Source of the DNA: Proteus columbae
Lineage (GTDB): Bacteria; Pseudomonadota; Gammaproteobacteria; Enterobacterales; Enterobacteriaceae
NCBI RefSeq assembly: GCF_009914335.1
Contig: NZ_CP043925.1
Span: forward strand, 2,108,001-2,172,000
Length of the DNA stretch: 64,000 nt
Direction of reading: 5' to 3'
In this document: in pieces, positions 42,216-51,536 of the stretch
How positions within the stretch are numbered: position 1 is the first letter of the stretch
Layout: every line of letters starts with the position of its first letter
Notes under the pieces: generated by a model
The model's database searches: none
What the model was told of the DNA's origin: nothing
Seen by the model: only the letters and a program-made list of their open reading frames with translations
Position numbers and translations under genes: made by a program

Positions 42216-42929
42216 ATGATACAAAAGATCTCACGCCAAAAAGCGTCGCATCAAATTCTTGAGCAGATAAAGCAAAATATTAGTAACGGGACTTACCCTA
42301 TTGGTGAAAAGTTACCCTCTGAAAATGTACTTGCTGACGCCTTTGGCGTCAGTCGAGTTCCCATCAGAGAAGCATTAGGTGTCTTAGAAGCCAGTGGCAT
42401 AGTAACTTCACGCCAAGGGGGTGGTCGCCGTGTAATTGACCATTCTATACTCAGTAAATATGAACCATTGGTAATGGAAATTGCTTGCCCTGAAGAGATA
42501 GATTCACTGCTAGAAATGCGTGAGGTCATTGAACATGAAGCGGCAGCTATTGCCGCTTTACGTCGAACACCAGAAGAATTACGCGCTATCGAAAACGCCC
42601 ACGATGCCTTTGTTTTAGCAACAAGACAAAACAAAAGTATTGGTCATAAAGAGGACTATCAATTTCATCGTTCTATTATGGTTGCCTCTCATAACTCTTT
42701 TTTTGTCCAGATCTTAGATAACTTACACGAACTCTACCTTGGCGTATTAATGTATTCGCTAAGTAAAAACAAAGGACGAGATACTGAAATTGAGCGAGTG
42801 ATTGCGGAACATGAGGCAATTGTTGAATCAATACGCCAACAAGATCACGATGAAACAAGCCATAGAATGCGTCTTCATTTAACCAATGTACGTGGCAAAT
42901 TAAAGCGATTACAACAAGAACCCTGTTAA
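42216..42929 (+). CDS. GntR/FadR-type (FCD domain) regulator
   Basis: A 237-residue regulator: winged helix at about 8-75 (GEKLPSENVLADAFGVSRVPIREALGVLEASGIV) and an FCD ligand domain at about 90-225 with likely metal-binding His and Asp residues (EHEAAA; HRSIMVASHN; EHEAIVE). It sits inside the TRAP-lhgO operon, starting right at the permease stop, and probably represses it through the palindrome at 39144-39153 until the transported acid binds. Confidence 0.92.
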   Translation: MIQKISRQKASHQILEQIKQNISNGTYPIGEKLPSENVLADAFGVSRVPIREALGVLEASGIVTSRQGGGRRVIDHSILSKYEPLVMEIACPEEIDSLLEMREVIEHEAAAIAALRRTPEELRAIENAHDAFVLATRQNKSIGHKEDYQFHRSIMVASHNSFFVQILDNLHELYLGVLMYSLSKNKGRDTEIERVIAEHEAIVESIRQQDHDETSHRMRLHLTNVRGKLKRLQQEPC

Positions 42930-42944
42930 TTTAAAATTTATAAA

Positions 42945-44147
42945 ATGGATAATATTATGGCTTATGACGTGATTATTATTGGTGCGGGATTAGTTGGATT
43001 AGGGGTTGCAAGTGCGCTACAAGAGAGTCAACCTGAGCTGAAATTGCTAGTGATTGATAAAGAGTCAGGCCCTGCTGCTCACCAAAGTGGGCATAACAGT
43101 AATGTTGTTCATTCAGGTATTTATTACACACCAGGGAGCCTTAAAGCAAGGCTGGCAAAACAAGGCAACATTACGACATATGCGTTTTGCCAACAACATA
43201 ATCTCTATTATGATCGTTGTGGCAAAGTTATTGTTGCTACCAATGAAAAAGAGTTAAAAGCGTTAGAAAATATCTATCAACGTGGCATTGAAAACGGGCT
43301 TGAAGTTATCAAAATGACTGAGTCTGAACTTAAAGTCAGAGAACCTTATGTCAATGGTATCGCGGCTCTATTAGTTCCTGATGCAGGTATTGTGAATTAC
43401 CCTGAAATTGCAGCGAAACACGTTGAAATTATTCAATCACGAGGCGGTGAATTTGCATTTGGACAAACGGTGACAGCAATTAATGAAACCGATGATACTG
43501 TTACTGTCACAACATCCAATAATCAATTTACAGGTAAATGGTTGATTAATTGCGCCGGCTTATTTAGTGATCGTATTGCTAAAATGGCAGGTTATGACAC
43601 AGGTATGAAAATAGTCCCATTCCGTGGTGAATATTTTATGCTTAATGCTAATAAAAACTACTTAGTAAACCATCTTATCTACCCTGTTCCTAATCCTGAT
43701 TTTCCCTTCTTAGGTGTACACTTTACGCGCATGTATAACGGGCATCGTGATGTTGGACCTAACGCAGTATTAGCATTTAAGCGCGAAGGCTATAAAAAAA
43801 GCGATATTAACTTAAAAGATCTCACTGAAGTGCTGACTTATAAAGGATTTTGGAAAATTGCTGGAAATTATTTAGGTGAAGGAATGGCAGAGCTTCGCCG
43901 CTCATATTCACGTAAATTATTTACTGCAAATGCACAGAAACTCATTCCTGATTTACGTGAAGCAGATATTCATCCAGGTCCTGCGGGTGTTAGAGCCCAA
44001 GCGTTAACTCGTGAAGGGAAATTAGTAGATGATTTTCATTTTGTAAAAGGCAAACGCTCGCTGCATGTTTGTAATGCTCCATCACCTGCTGCAACCGCAT
44101 CTATTGAAATAGGCAGAGAAATAGTAAAAGAGCATTTTTCTTTGTAA
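42945..44147 (+). CDS. lhgO: L-2-hydroxyglutarate dehydrogenase LhgO
   Basis: A 400-residue FAD enzyme oxidising L-2-hydroxyglutarate to 2-oxoglutarate, passing electrons to quinone. The FAD motif is DVIIIGAGLVGLGVA near the start; HQSGHNSNVVHSGIYYTPGSLKA, PFRGEYFML and GPNAVLAFKREGYKK closely follow E. coli LhgO (YgaF). Two in-frame ATGs (42945 and 42957) are possible. In E. coli lhgO belongs to the csiD-lhgO-gab glutarate/lysine pathway; here it is with a TRAP importer instead, so external substrate is likely. Confidence 0.92.
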   Translation: MDNIMAYDVIIIGAGLVGLGVASALQESQPELKLLVIDKESGPAAHQSGHNSNVVHSGIYYTPGSLKARLAKQGNITTYAFCQQHNLYYDRCGKVIVATNEKELKALENIYQRGIENGLEVIKMTESELKVREPYVNGIAALLVPDAGIVNYPEIAAKHVEIIQSRGGEFAFGQTVTAINETDDTVTVTTSNNQFTGKWLINCAGLFSDRIAKMAGYDTGMKIVPFRGEYFMLNANKNYLVNHLIYPVPNPDFPFLGVHFTRMYNGHRDVGPNAVLAFKREGYKKSDINLKDLTEVLTYKGFWKIAGNYLGEGMAELRRSYSRKLFTANAQKLIPDLREADIHPGPAGVRAQALTREGKLVDDFHFVKGKRSLHVCNAPSPAATASIEIGREIVKEHFSL

Positions 44148-44181
44148 TTGAAAAAATATATGCAAGTAAAAACAACAAATG

Positions 44182-44213
44182 GCACTGAGATTAATCAGTG
44201 CTTTTTTATTTTT
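44182..44213 (+). terminator. TRAP-lhgO operon terminator
   Basis: Stem GCACTGA (44182-44188) / TCAGTGC (44195-44201) followed by TTTTTT-A-TTTTT, 34 bp after the lhgO stop and convergent with the end of cumR. Confidence 0.88.
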
Positions 44214-44216
44214 ACA

Positions 44217-45095
44217 TCATTCACTGATTTCTTTTAGCGCTTCATTTATTAGCCATTGTTGAAATATTTCCATTGATGCTGTCATTGGCTTTGATTTTAA
44301 ATATGTTAGCCAATATTTTCCCAATTCAACTTCTATTTTAAAGGGTTGTACTAACTGACCATTTTTAATTTCTCTTGAAAACATTTTTGCTGGTGCTAAT
44401 GCAACTCCCCCTTCATAAATTGCGCTTTCAATCATTAAGCGTGAAGAGTCAAAAATAGAGCCTGTTATTTTTATCGGCGGCATTTCTGCTTTTTCAAACC
44501 ATTGTAACCACTCATCTTCTCGATAAGAGCGATATAAGTTTTCATTTATTAAATCTGTCGGATGTTGTAAACGTTTCGCTGTATCTGATGAACATAACAC
44601 CGTTAATGGCGCAGAAAATAACGCTTTATTATGTGTTAATGGCCATAAACCTTCACCAAATCGAATCGCAAAATCTAATCCTTCAGTAGCCAAATTAACC
44701 ACATTATTATTTGTTCTTAAATTTAATTCTATTCTTGGATATAACTGCCTAAATTCAGCCAATCTAGGTAATAACCATCCCACAGCAAATGTGCCAACAG
44801 CCGCAATTGAAACAACATCGCGATATTCACCACGTTCAAATTGCTTAAATACACGCTCAATATCACTAAAAGCTGTTGTTAACACAGAAAATAAAATCTG
44901 GGCATCATCCGTCATTTCTAAGCCACGGGGTAAACGCTTAAAAAGAATAACGCCAAGTCGCTCTTCTAACATTCTCACTTGTTGGCTAACAGCACCTTGA
45001 GTGACATACAGCTCTAATGCCGCTTTGGTGAAATTAAGGTGCCTTGCTGAAGCTTCAAATGCACGTAATGCATTTAGGGGAAGATGAGTTCGCAT
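44217..45095 (-). CDS. cumR: LysR-type beta-lactamase regulator (CumR/AmpR-like)
   Basis: A 292-residue LysR regulator very close in type to AmpR: start THLPLNALRAFEASARHLNFTKAALELYVTQGAVSQQVRMLEERLG is the winged-helix domain, and the effector domain includes FAVGWLLPRL. It is divergent from the beta-lactamase gene, the classic arrangement in which the regulator senses cell-wall muropeptides and induces the enzyme under beta-lactam stress. Known as cumR in P. vulgaris and hugR in P. penneri. Confidence 0.88.
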   Translation of the reverse strand: MRTHLPLNALRAFEASARHLNFTKAALELYVTQGAVSQQVRMLEERLGVILFKRLPRGLEMTDDAQILFSVLTTAFSDIERVFKQFERGEYRDVVSIAAVGTFAVGWLLPRLAEFRQLYPRIELNLRTNNNVVNLATEGLDFAIRFGEGLWPLTHNKALFSAPLTVLCSSDTAKRLQHPTDLINENLYRSYREDEWLQWFEKAEMPPIKITGSIFDSSRLMIESAIYEGGVALAPAKMFSREIKNGQLVQPFKIEVELGKYWLTYLKSKPMTASMEIFQQWLINEALKEISE

Positions 45096-45133
45096 AAATA
45101 TTTTTAGCCATTAGATTTTCTATAGGCTAAGGT

Positions 45134-45159
45134 GATTTATTATCGATTGTCAATAAATC
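45134..45159. promoter_or_regulatory. Candidate CumR operator and cumA promoter
   Basis: GATTTATT (45134-45141) and AATAAATC (45152-45159) form a perfect 8-bp inverted repeat with a 10-bp centre, containing a T-N11-A LysR box, 38 bp from the cumR start and 102 bp from cumA. TTGTCA (45147-45152) with GATATT 17 bp on is a weak cumA promoter. Confidence 0.6.
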
Positions 45160-45261
45160 AATTAAATAGGATATTGCAGCTCATAAATAAACGGCTCTAT
45201 ATCTACTCAATAACTGTCTATTTATATTGATATTTTCTTTATTAACTTAATATGAGCAACA

Positions 45262-46164
45262 ATGACTATGTTTAAAAAAACATTTCGCCAAAAAGCGACG
45301 ATTGCAGTTTCATTAATATCTTTATTGGCATCTCCAATGTTATGGGCTAACACCAATAATACGATTGAAGAGCAATTAAGTACGCTTGAAAAATATAGCC
45401 AAGGTCGTTTAGGTGTTGCTTTAATCAACACGGAAGATAATTCACAAATAACATACCGCGGTGAAGAACGTTTTGCGATGGCAAGCACAAGTAAGGTCAT
45501 GGCTGTTGCGGCAGTTTTAAAAGAGAGCGAAAAACAAGCGGGATTATTAGATAAGAATATTACAATTAAAAAATCCGACTTAGTTGCTTACAGCCCTATT
45601 ACAGAAAAACATTTAGTAACAGGAATGTCTTTAGCTCAATTAAGTGCTGCTACGTTGCAATATAGCGATAATACAGCAATGAATAAAATCTTAGATTATT
45701 TAGGCGGTCCAGCCAAAGTCACTCAATTTGCACGTTCAATTAATGATGTAACTTATCGCCTAGATCGTAAAGAGCCTGAATTAAATACAGCAATTCATGG
45801 TGATCCTCGTGATACGACTTCTCCAATTGCTATGGCTAAAAGCCTTCAAGCATTGACATTAGGTGACGCATTAGGTCAATCTCAACGTCAACAGCTTGTT
45901 ACTTGGTTAAAAGGCAATACAACAGGTGATCACAGTATTAAAGCGGGTTTACCAAAACACTGGATTGTTGGGGATAAAACTGGCAGTGGTGATTATGGTA
46001 CGACTAATGATATCGCTGTTATTTGGCCTAAAAACCATGCGCCATTAATTTTAGTGGTCTATTTCACACAACAAGAACAAGATGCAAAATACCGTAAAGA
46101 TATTATTGTGAAAGCCACAGAGATTGTAACAAAAGAATTTTCCAATTTATCTCAAAAAAAATAA
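45262..46164 (+). CDS. cumA: Class A beta-lactamase (cefuroximase, CumA/HugA type)
   Basis: A 300-residue secreted serine beta-lactamase (Ambler class A) hydrolysing penicillins and cephalosporins. Signal peptide to about Ala29 (SPMLWA). Active-site motifs: STSK (Ser75-Lys78), SDN (135-137), EPELN (171-175, the Glu166 loop) and KTGS (239-242); Ser after KTG, as in CTX-M enzymes, favours oxyimino-cephalosporins. It matches the chromosomal enzymes CumA (P. vulgaris) and HugA (P. penneri). Inducible through the divergent LysR gene. Confidence 0.93.
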   Translation: MTMFKKTFRQKATIAVSLISLLASPMLWANTNNTIEEQLSTLEKYSQGRLGVALINTEDNSQITYRGEERFAMASTSKVMAVAAVLKESEKQAGLLDKNITIKKSDLVAYSPITEKHLVTGMSLAQLSAATLQYSDNTAMNKILDYLGGPAKVTQFARSINDVTYRLDRKEPELNTAIHGDPRDTTSPIAMAKSLQALTLGDALGQSQRQQLVTWLKGNTTGDHSIKAGLPKHWIVGDKTGSGDYGTTNDIAVIWPKNHAPLILVVYFTQQEQDAKYRKDIIVKATEIVTKEFSNLSQKK

Positions 46165-46343
46165 ACTTCTTTATTGATAATCTAAATAGGAAATTAAATA
46201 TAATAGAGCTAGTTATTAGCTCTATTATTACAAGAGTACACGGAACAATATAAGTAAAATAACTTAAGGATAAAAAATTAGACTGTAATAAATAAGCCTA
46301 ATATACTTACCTCTATTAAATGGATTTATTTTAAGGAAGTAAG

Positions 46344-46568
46344 ATGTCCGATTTTTTTGAATTGATTGGTGAGTTATTATCGTGTGCGGGTCAAATAACT
46401 CTTACACAGATCAGTCTTTGTATCGTCATTCTTACAATATTAATGTTAATTATCTTCTCTTTATGTACTTGGTCATTTGATATCTATTTTGTTGGTGCAT
46501 CATTATTTATTTGTATGTTGCTTTATACACCAGAAATATATCGTTTTATTAAAAGCTGGATAATTTAA
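46344..46568 (+). CDS. Small two-helix membrane protein
   Basis: A 74-residue protein, mostly hydrophobic, with likely membrane helices at about 20-46 and 47-66. AAGGAAG lies 5 bp before its ATG and a terminator follows, so it is probably a real gene. Four cysteines lie within or next to the helices. Family not recognised; it stands alone between cumA and the Lrp gene. Confidence 0.65.
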   Translation: MSDFFELIGELLSCAGQITLTQISLCIVILTILMLIIFSLCTWSFDIYFVGASLFICMLLYTPEIYRFIKSWII

Positions 46569-46582
46569 CTTATAGTTATAAA

Positions 46583-46616
46583 AAAGCCTCCGTTAACTTT
46601 AACTAGAGGCTTTCTT
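46583..46616 (+). terminator. Terminator after small membrane protein
   Basis: Stem AAAGCCTC (46583-46590) / GAGGCTTT (46606-46613) then CTT; a preceding A-run makes it usable on the minus strand for the Lrp gene too. Confidence 0.75.
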
Positions 46617-46671
46617 GACTAAGAATATCGTGTGATAATTTAAAATCAACTAAACCTAACTGTTTAGAAAA

Positions 46672-47136
46672 TTAAAGTGGCAAAGCAAAACTCACTTTTA
46701 CCGTTTCCATTGGTACTTCTGTTTTTATACTTTGGATGCTTGGAATTTGTGTTAAATAATCGGCATGGAAGCGACGATACGTTGCTAAATCTTTCGTCAC
46801 AATTCGAATTAGCGCATCGCATTCGCCTGCCATTAAATGACACTCAACCACTTCAGGTAATACCTTGATAGCCTTTACAAATTCTTCAATAGTTTCAGCA
46901 TCTTGTGCTCTAAACCAAATTCTTGCAAATAAAGATAACCCTGCATCAACCTTACTACCATCTAATACAGCAACATAACGAGTGATCACACCAGATTCTT
47001 CAAGTAAACGCACGCGACGAAGACAAGGAGAAGGTGAGAGTCCAACCTCTTTTGCCAGCTCAATGTTCTGGATTTTGCCATCACGCTGAAGCACCTGCAA
47101 AATATGTTTATCTATTTTATCTAATTTTATTGACAT
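46672..47136 (-). CDS. Lrp/AsnC-family regulator
   Basis: A 154-residue Lrp-type regulator: helix-turn-helix at about 5-60 (LDKIDKHILQVLQRDGKIQNIELAKEVGLSPSPCLRRVRLLE) and an effector-binding RAM domain (VVECHLMAGECDALIRIV). The ATG at 47136 is used; an upstream in-frame TTG is unlikely. Divergent from a LysE-type exporter, so it probably controls amino-acid export in response to an amino acid. Confidence 0.9.
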   Translation of the reverse strand: MSIKLDKIDKHILQVLQRDGKIQNIELAKEVGLSPSPCLRRVRLLEESGVITRYVAVLDGSKVDAGLSLFARIWFRAQDAETIEEFVKAIKVLPEVVECHLMAGECDALIRIVTKDLATYRRFHADYLTQIPSIQSIKTEVPMETVKVSFALPL

Positions 47137-47297
47137 CAAAGATTAACCTTAATTCTATTTGTGGAATTTTATTGCCAATTAATTCTTTTTGTTAGCAACA
47201 AAGCAACCCGATTTTTTCGAAAACATCATATAATCTTTCCGCTAAATTTCACAGCAAAAACGATATTTCTCTTAAACTATCTCTATCAGGTAAAAAG

Positions 47298-47909
47298 ATG
47301 GAATTTAACACTTTATTATTATTCGCACTAACGGTTCTACCGCTTATCTGCACACCTGGGCCCGATATTCTTTTTATCTCATCTCAAGGACTATCAGGCG
47401 GTATGAAATCTGCATGGGTTGCCAACGCTGGCGTTATATCAGGCTATTTAACCCATGCATTACTGAGCGCATTAGGGCTTGCCGCCTTAGTGTCAGCATC
47501 ACCCATTTTATTTCATTTACTCAAATGGGTTGGTGTGTTTTATATCAGTTATCTTGCAGTCAAAATGTTGATATCCGCCTGCAAAAAAGGTCAATTAGCC
47601 CTCGATGCCTCAAAAACCTCACACTTATTTCGTAAAGGTTTTTTAACCAGTTTTCTTAATCCTAAAGGGCTATTAGTTTATCTCGCTATTTTACCAAACT
47701 TTATTGATAATCATAATGATATCGCAACACAATCATTGCTGTTATCTGGGATATTTATCACGACTTGCTTAATTATTTATGGTTTGCTCGGTACATTTTT
47801 TGCCTATATTGGCTTAAAAGGCGGTTTAAGTGAAAAACGTCGCCGCTATAACGATGGCATTGCGGGTGGATTACTCACATTAGCGGCAATTAATCTGGCT
47901 TTAAATTAG
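47298..47909 (+). CDS. LysE/RhtB-family amino-acid exporter
   Basis: A 203-residue inner-membrane protein with about six helices. Family marks are the start FALTVLPLICTPGPDILFISSQGLSGGMKSAWVANAGV (the T-P-G-P motif) and FRKGFLTSFLNPKGLLVY. Exports an amino acid or derivative such as homoserine, threonine or leucine; the substrate cannot be read from the sequence. Pairing with the divergent Lrp gene is typical. Confidence 0.9.
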   Translation: MEFNTLLLFALTVLPLICTPGPDILFISSQGLSGGMKSAWVANAGVISGYLTHALLSALGLAALVSASPILFHLLKWVGVFYISYLAVKMLISACKKGQLALDASKTSHLFRKGFLTSFLNPKGLLVYLAILPNFIDNHNDIATQSLLLSGIFITTCLIIYGLLGTFFAYIGLKGGLSEKRRRYNDGIAGGLLTLAAINLALN

Positions 47910-47965
47910 CCTTAATCCTAAGCACTATTTATTATTCTAATCAGAATTTGACCACAAGAATGCCT

Positions 47966-48535
47966 CTATTTAAGTGGTCGAATATCTGCCCATAATAATT
48001 GACAATTCGCGGTTAACGGTCTTATTTCACCTTCTCGAATATCAGGTAACCACCAAGCCCCCTGTCCTTTTGATATACTCTGACAAGTAGCGCCAATTAA
48101 AGTCCATTCACCTTGGGTGACATAAATTAATCCTGCATGAGAACTAGGTAAAATAAGCGGTTGTGTTATTAAGGTCGTCTCTGCTTTCCAACATGTCCGA
48201 CGCACCATAATATTTAGACATTTTACGCTGCCTTTAATAAGTTCAGATTTAACAGGAATATCACCTGAAAAATCAAAAGGCTGATAAAAGTCAGTAACGG
48301 AATGATTAAGAAAACCAGGGCTATTTAAATTGATGCCATTACCTTCTAATAGCACTATTTGCCGTTCAATGTCAGGAAACTGTCCTAATGAGCTATTCTC
48401 TTCGATAGAGGTTAAACACGCTCGCCATGAAAAATCATTATTAACTGGCCAGCACACAATTTCTTGCGTTGTGCCTTTTTGATTATTCCATGATATAAAC
48501 GGTAACTCTTGTTGATCAAAACAACGTAGCTTCAT
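47966..48535 (-). CDS. HutD/Ves-family protein
   Basis: A 189-residue HutD (Ves) family cupin-like protein. The ATG at 48535 is chosen because GGAGG ends 5 bp before it; an earlier ATG would overlap that site. The start LRCFDQQELPFISWNNQKGTTQEIVCWP with W-x-N-x-x-G-x-T-x-E and the RQIVLLEGNGI block match the family. HutD is linked to histidine utilisation in Pseudomonas and Ves to cold response in E. coli; no hut genes are here. Confidence 0.85.
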   Translation of the reverse strand: MKLRCFDQQELPFISWNNQKGTTQEIVCWPVNNDFSWRACLTSIEENSSLGQFPDIERQIVLLEGNGINLNSPGFLNHSVTDFYQPFDFSGDIPVKSELIKGSVKCLNIMVRRTCWKAETTLITQPLILPSSHAGLIYVTQGEWTLIGATCQSISKGQGAWWLPDIREGEIRPLTANCQLLWADIRPLK

Positions 48536-48649
48536 TGTATCCTCCTTCAATATCTGGCTATCAGTCTGATAATGAGGTTAAGGATCAATCATTGGAGATT
48601 ACCGTCAATAAATCAATAGTTAACTTTTAAAAATGTGCGCTGACGTCAG

Positions 48650-50065
48650 CTATTTACGTCGTAATTTTCTGCACCCTTCTCCAATAATTTCCATTCCTTT
48701 TTCAGTACGACTATTCCATTGAAAAGAAGAGTTTAAACGAAATGCATGATTAAATTGAGAGCTGGTGGAAAACATTGAACCTGGCGCAATACTGACACCT
48801 CTCTCTAATGCAAAATGATAGAGTTTATTCGCATCAAATGTTGATTCAAATTCTAACCAGAGAAAATATCCTCCTGATGGAATATTCACTTTTACATCTT
48901 CTGATAAATGCGTTTGTATCGCTTGTAACATACGATAACGCCTTTGTTCTAATAATAATCTTAATCGGCGAAGATGCGTATCATAGCCACCTTGTGACAA
49001 ATAATCGGCAATAGCTTGTTGTGTTGGCATACTCGCAGATACTGTACTCATCATTTGCAACTGCTGTATTTTTGTTGCATGTTTTCCAGCTGCAACCCAA
49101 CCCACACGAAATCCCGGTGCAAGGCATTTAGAAAAAGAAGCGCAATGTAAAACGCTATTTGTTTTATCAAAACCTTTTACTGGCATAGGTGCTTTCTGGC
49201 TGTTATAGAGTTCGCCATAGACATCGTCTTCGATTAGCGTTATCTGTTTCTTCGCTAATATATCCACCAGCTTTATTTTATTTTCATCAGGAATTGTTCC
49301 ACCTAATGGATTTTGACAATGACTCATCAACCAACAGGCTTTAATATCGTATTGCTCAACCACTTTTTCGAGTTCATCTAAACAAATTCCTGTTACTGGG
49401 TCTGTTCTAATGGCAATCGCTTTTAATCGTAAACGCTCAATGGCTTGTAATGCACCATAAAATGCAGGTGATTCAATCACGACCCAGTCACCCGGTTCGG
49501 TAACGGCTTGCAAACTAAAACTGAGTGATTCCATTGCACCAGCAGTAATCACAATTTCATCTGGAGAGACATGAATTCCTTGTAATGCATAGCGTTGTGC
49601 AATGTTACGGCGTAACTTTTCATTTCCCGGTGGTAGATTGATCACTGAACTCTGAGGCGCTAAATGCCTTGCAGCAGAAGCCAATGCGCTACTTAATTTA
49701 GGCTGAATAAATAGGCTGGGATCGGGAAAAGCGGAACCAAAAGGAATAATTTCAGGATCTTTACATGCTTGAAGTACATTGAAAATAGAGGTGCTAATTT
49801 CAACATTTTCACTCATGTGTAGCCCTTTGCTAGCGGTTACTTGACCGAAACGGTTATTACGATGTGCAACGTAATAACCTGATTGTGGCCGCGCTGTTAT
49901 CCATCCTTGGCTTTCTAATAACTGGTACGATTGTAAAACAGTCATTAAACTTAAACCTGATTGTTTCACCGTATCCCGCAATGAAGGTAAACGGTCGCCA
50001 GATTGCCAGATATTATCTTCAATTTGTTGGCGTATTTGCGATGCAAGCTGTTCATATCGAGTCAT
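48650..50065 (-). CDS. MocR-type regulator (GntR HTH + aminotransferase domain)
   Basis: A 471-residue MocR/PdxR-architecture protein: winged helix at about 1-75 (YEQLASQIRQQIEDNIWQSGDRLPSLRDTVKQSGLS) fused to a class I aminotransferase fold. The PLP lysine is in HCASFSKCLAPGFRVGW (about 302) and the FHQNPLGG-like HCQNPLGGTIP segment is present. Divergent from the cytochrome bd oxidase operon by 137 bp, but control of that operon is not shown; autoregulation is likely. Confidence 0.9.
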   Translation of the reverse strand: MTRYEQLASQIRQQIEDNIWQSGDRLPSLRDTVKQSGLSLMTVLQSYQLLESQGWITARPQSGYYVAHRNNRFGQVTASKGLHMSENVEISTSIFNVLQACKDPEIIPFGSAFPDPSLFIQPKLSSALASAARHLAPQSSVINLPPGNEKLRRNIAQRYALQGIHVSPDEIVITAGAMESLSFSLQAVTEPGDWVVIESPAFYGALQAIERLRLKAIAIRTDPVTGICLDELEKVVEQYDIKACWLMSHCQNPLGGTIPDENKIKLVDILAKKQITLIEDDVYGELYNSQKAPMPVKGFDKTNSVLHCASFSKCLAPGFRVGWVAAGKHATKIQQLQMMSTVSASMPTQQAIADYLSQGGYDTHLRRLRLLLEQRRYRMLQAIQTHLSEDVKVNIPSGGYFLWLEFESTFDANKLYHFALERGVSIAPGSMFSTSSQFNHAFRLNSSFQWNSRTEKGMEIIGEGCRKLRRK

Positions 50066-50067
50066 AT

Positions 50068-50125
50068 AAAACTGTTTACCTCAAAACTGTTATAGTCATT
50101 TTTAAACTTATTGTCACTATTATAG
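50068..50125. promoter_or_regulatory. Candidate MocR direct-repeat sites
   Basis: AAAACTGTT occurs at about 50069 and 50084 (15 bp apart); CTGTTATAG (50087-50095) recurs as CTATTATAG (50117-50125), 30 bp on. Direct repeats at whole helical-turn spacing upstream of a MocR gene fit the way such regulators bind. Confidence 0.4.
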
Positions 50126-50201
50126 CTTACTGTCATATGGTCTACTAATCCACACGTTTTACCTGCAATTTACATTTTTATATCAATAAAACGAGGTTTT
50201 T

Positions 50202-51536
50202 ATGCTTGGGTTAAGTGCCTTTGATTTGGCGCGTATCCAGTTTGCGTTCACAGTTTCTTTCCATATTATCTTTCCTGCAATTACTATCGGACTGGCTAGC
50301 TTTTTAGCCATATTGGAAGGTTTATGGTTAAAAACTCGCAATAAGGATTATTTAGCGCTATTCCATTTTTGGTCAAAAATATTCGCTGTCAACTTTGCTA
50401 TGGGCGTTGTCTCTGGTTTGGTTATGGCCTATCAATTTGGAACCAACTGGAGCTTTTTCTCTGATTTTGCTGGCTCAATTACAGGCCCTCTACTCACTTA
50501 TGAAGTACTTACCGCATTCTTTTTAGAAGCCGGTTTCTTAGGTGTGATGCTGTTTGGCTGGAATAAAGTAGGCGAAAAACTTCACTTTTTCGCAACCTGT
50601 ATGGTGGCATTAGGTACATTAATGTCTACGTTTTGGATCTTGGCTTCAAATAGCTGGATGCAAACACCGCAAGGATTTGAAATTATAAATAACCAAGTCG
50701 TTCCCGTAGATTGGGTAGCCGTTATTTTTAACCCATCATTCCCTTATCGCCTTGCTCATATGGGTGTTGCCGCTTTCCTCGCTTCTGCCTTCTTTATTGC
50801 TGCATCTGCTTCATGGCATCTGCTCAAAGGTCATAAGACATCTGCAATGAAAAAGATGCTTTCAATGTCTTTATGGATGATCTTAATTTTAGCACCAATT
50901 CAAGCACTCATTGGCGATGTCCATGGTTTAAATACCTTAAAACATCAACCCGCTAAAATTGCCGCAATTGAAGGTCACTGGGAAAATGAACCAGGAGAAG
51001 CAACACCGTTAATTCTCTTCGGCGTGCCTGATATGGATGCTGAAGAAACAAAATATAAGATAGAAATTCCTTATCTTGGCAGCATGATCTTAACTCACAG
51101 CTTAGAAAAACAAATTCCAGCATTAAAAGAGTTTCCTAAAGAAGACCGACCGAACTCACTTATCGTTTTCTGGTCTTTCCGCGTTATGGTTGGTCTGGGT
51201 ATGTTAATGATTTTAGTGGGTGTATGGGGAACTTGGCTGCGATATAAAAAGAAACTTTATGAATCTAAAGCTTTCTTACGCTTAACTTTTTTAATGGCAC
51301 CTTCAGGTCTTATCGCTATTCTTGCCGGTTGGTTTACAACAGAAGTAGGACGTCAACCTTGGGTTGTTTATGGCATACAACGAACACAAGATGCCGTATC
51401 TGCACATGGTGAAATGCATATGAGTATAAGCCTGCTGATCTTCTTAGTTGTTTATGGCTCTGTATTCGGTGTTGGATATGCCTATATGTTAAAACTGATC
51501 CGTAAAGGTACACCGGAGGTTCATCATGGGAATTGA
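50202..51536 (+). CDS. cioA: Cytochrome bd ubiquinol oxidase subunit I, CIO type
   Basis: A 444-residue CydA-family subunit, clearly shorter than E. coli CydA (522) because the Q-loop insertion is missing, the feature of cyanide-insensitive (CioA) oxidases. Haem ligands are visible: His in VSFHIIFP (about 21), His in YRLAHMGVAAF (about 185) and Met in HGEMHMS (about 400). It oxidises quinol and reduces oxygen without pumping protons. Its end overlaps cioB by 11 bp. Confidence 0.93.
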   Translation: MLGLSAFDLARIQFAFTVSFHIIFPAITIGLASFLAILEGLWLKTRNKDYLALFHFWSKIFAVNFAMGVVSGLVMAYQFGTNWSFFSDFAGSITGPLLTYEVLTAFFLEAGFLGVMLFGWNKVGEKLHFFATCMVALGTLMSTFWILASNSWMQTPQGFEIINNQVVPVDWVAVIFNPSFPYRLAHMGVAAFLASAFFIAASASWHLLKGHKTSAMKKMLSMSLWMILILAPIQALIGDVHGLNTLKHQPAKIAAIEGHWENEPGEATPLILFGVPDMDAEETKYKIEIPYLGSMILTHSLEKQIPALKEFPKEDRPNSLIVFWSFRVMVGLGMLMILVGVWGTWLRYKKKLYESKAFLRLTFLMAPSGLIAILAGWFTTEVGRQPWVVYGIQRTQDAVSAHGEMHMSISLLIFLVVYGSVFGVGYAYMLKLIRKGTPEVHHGN

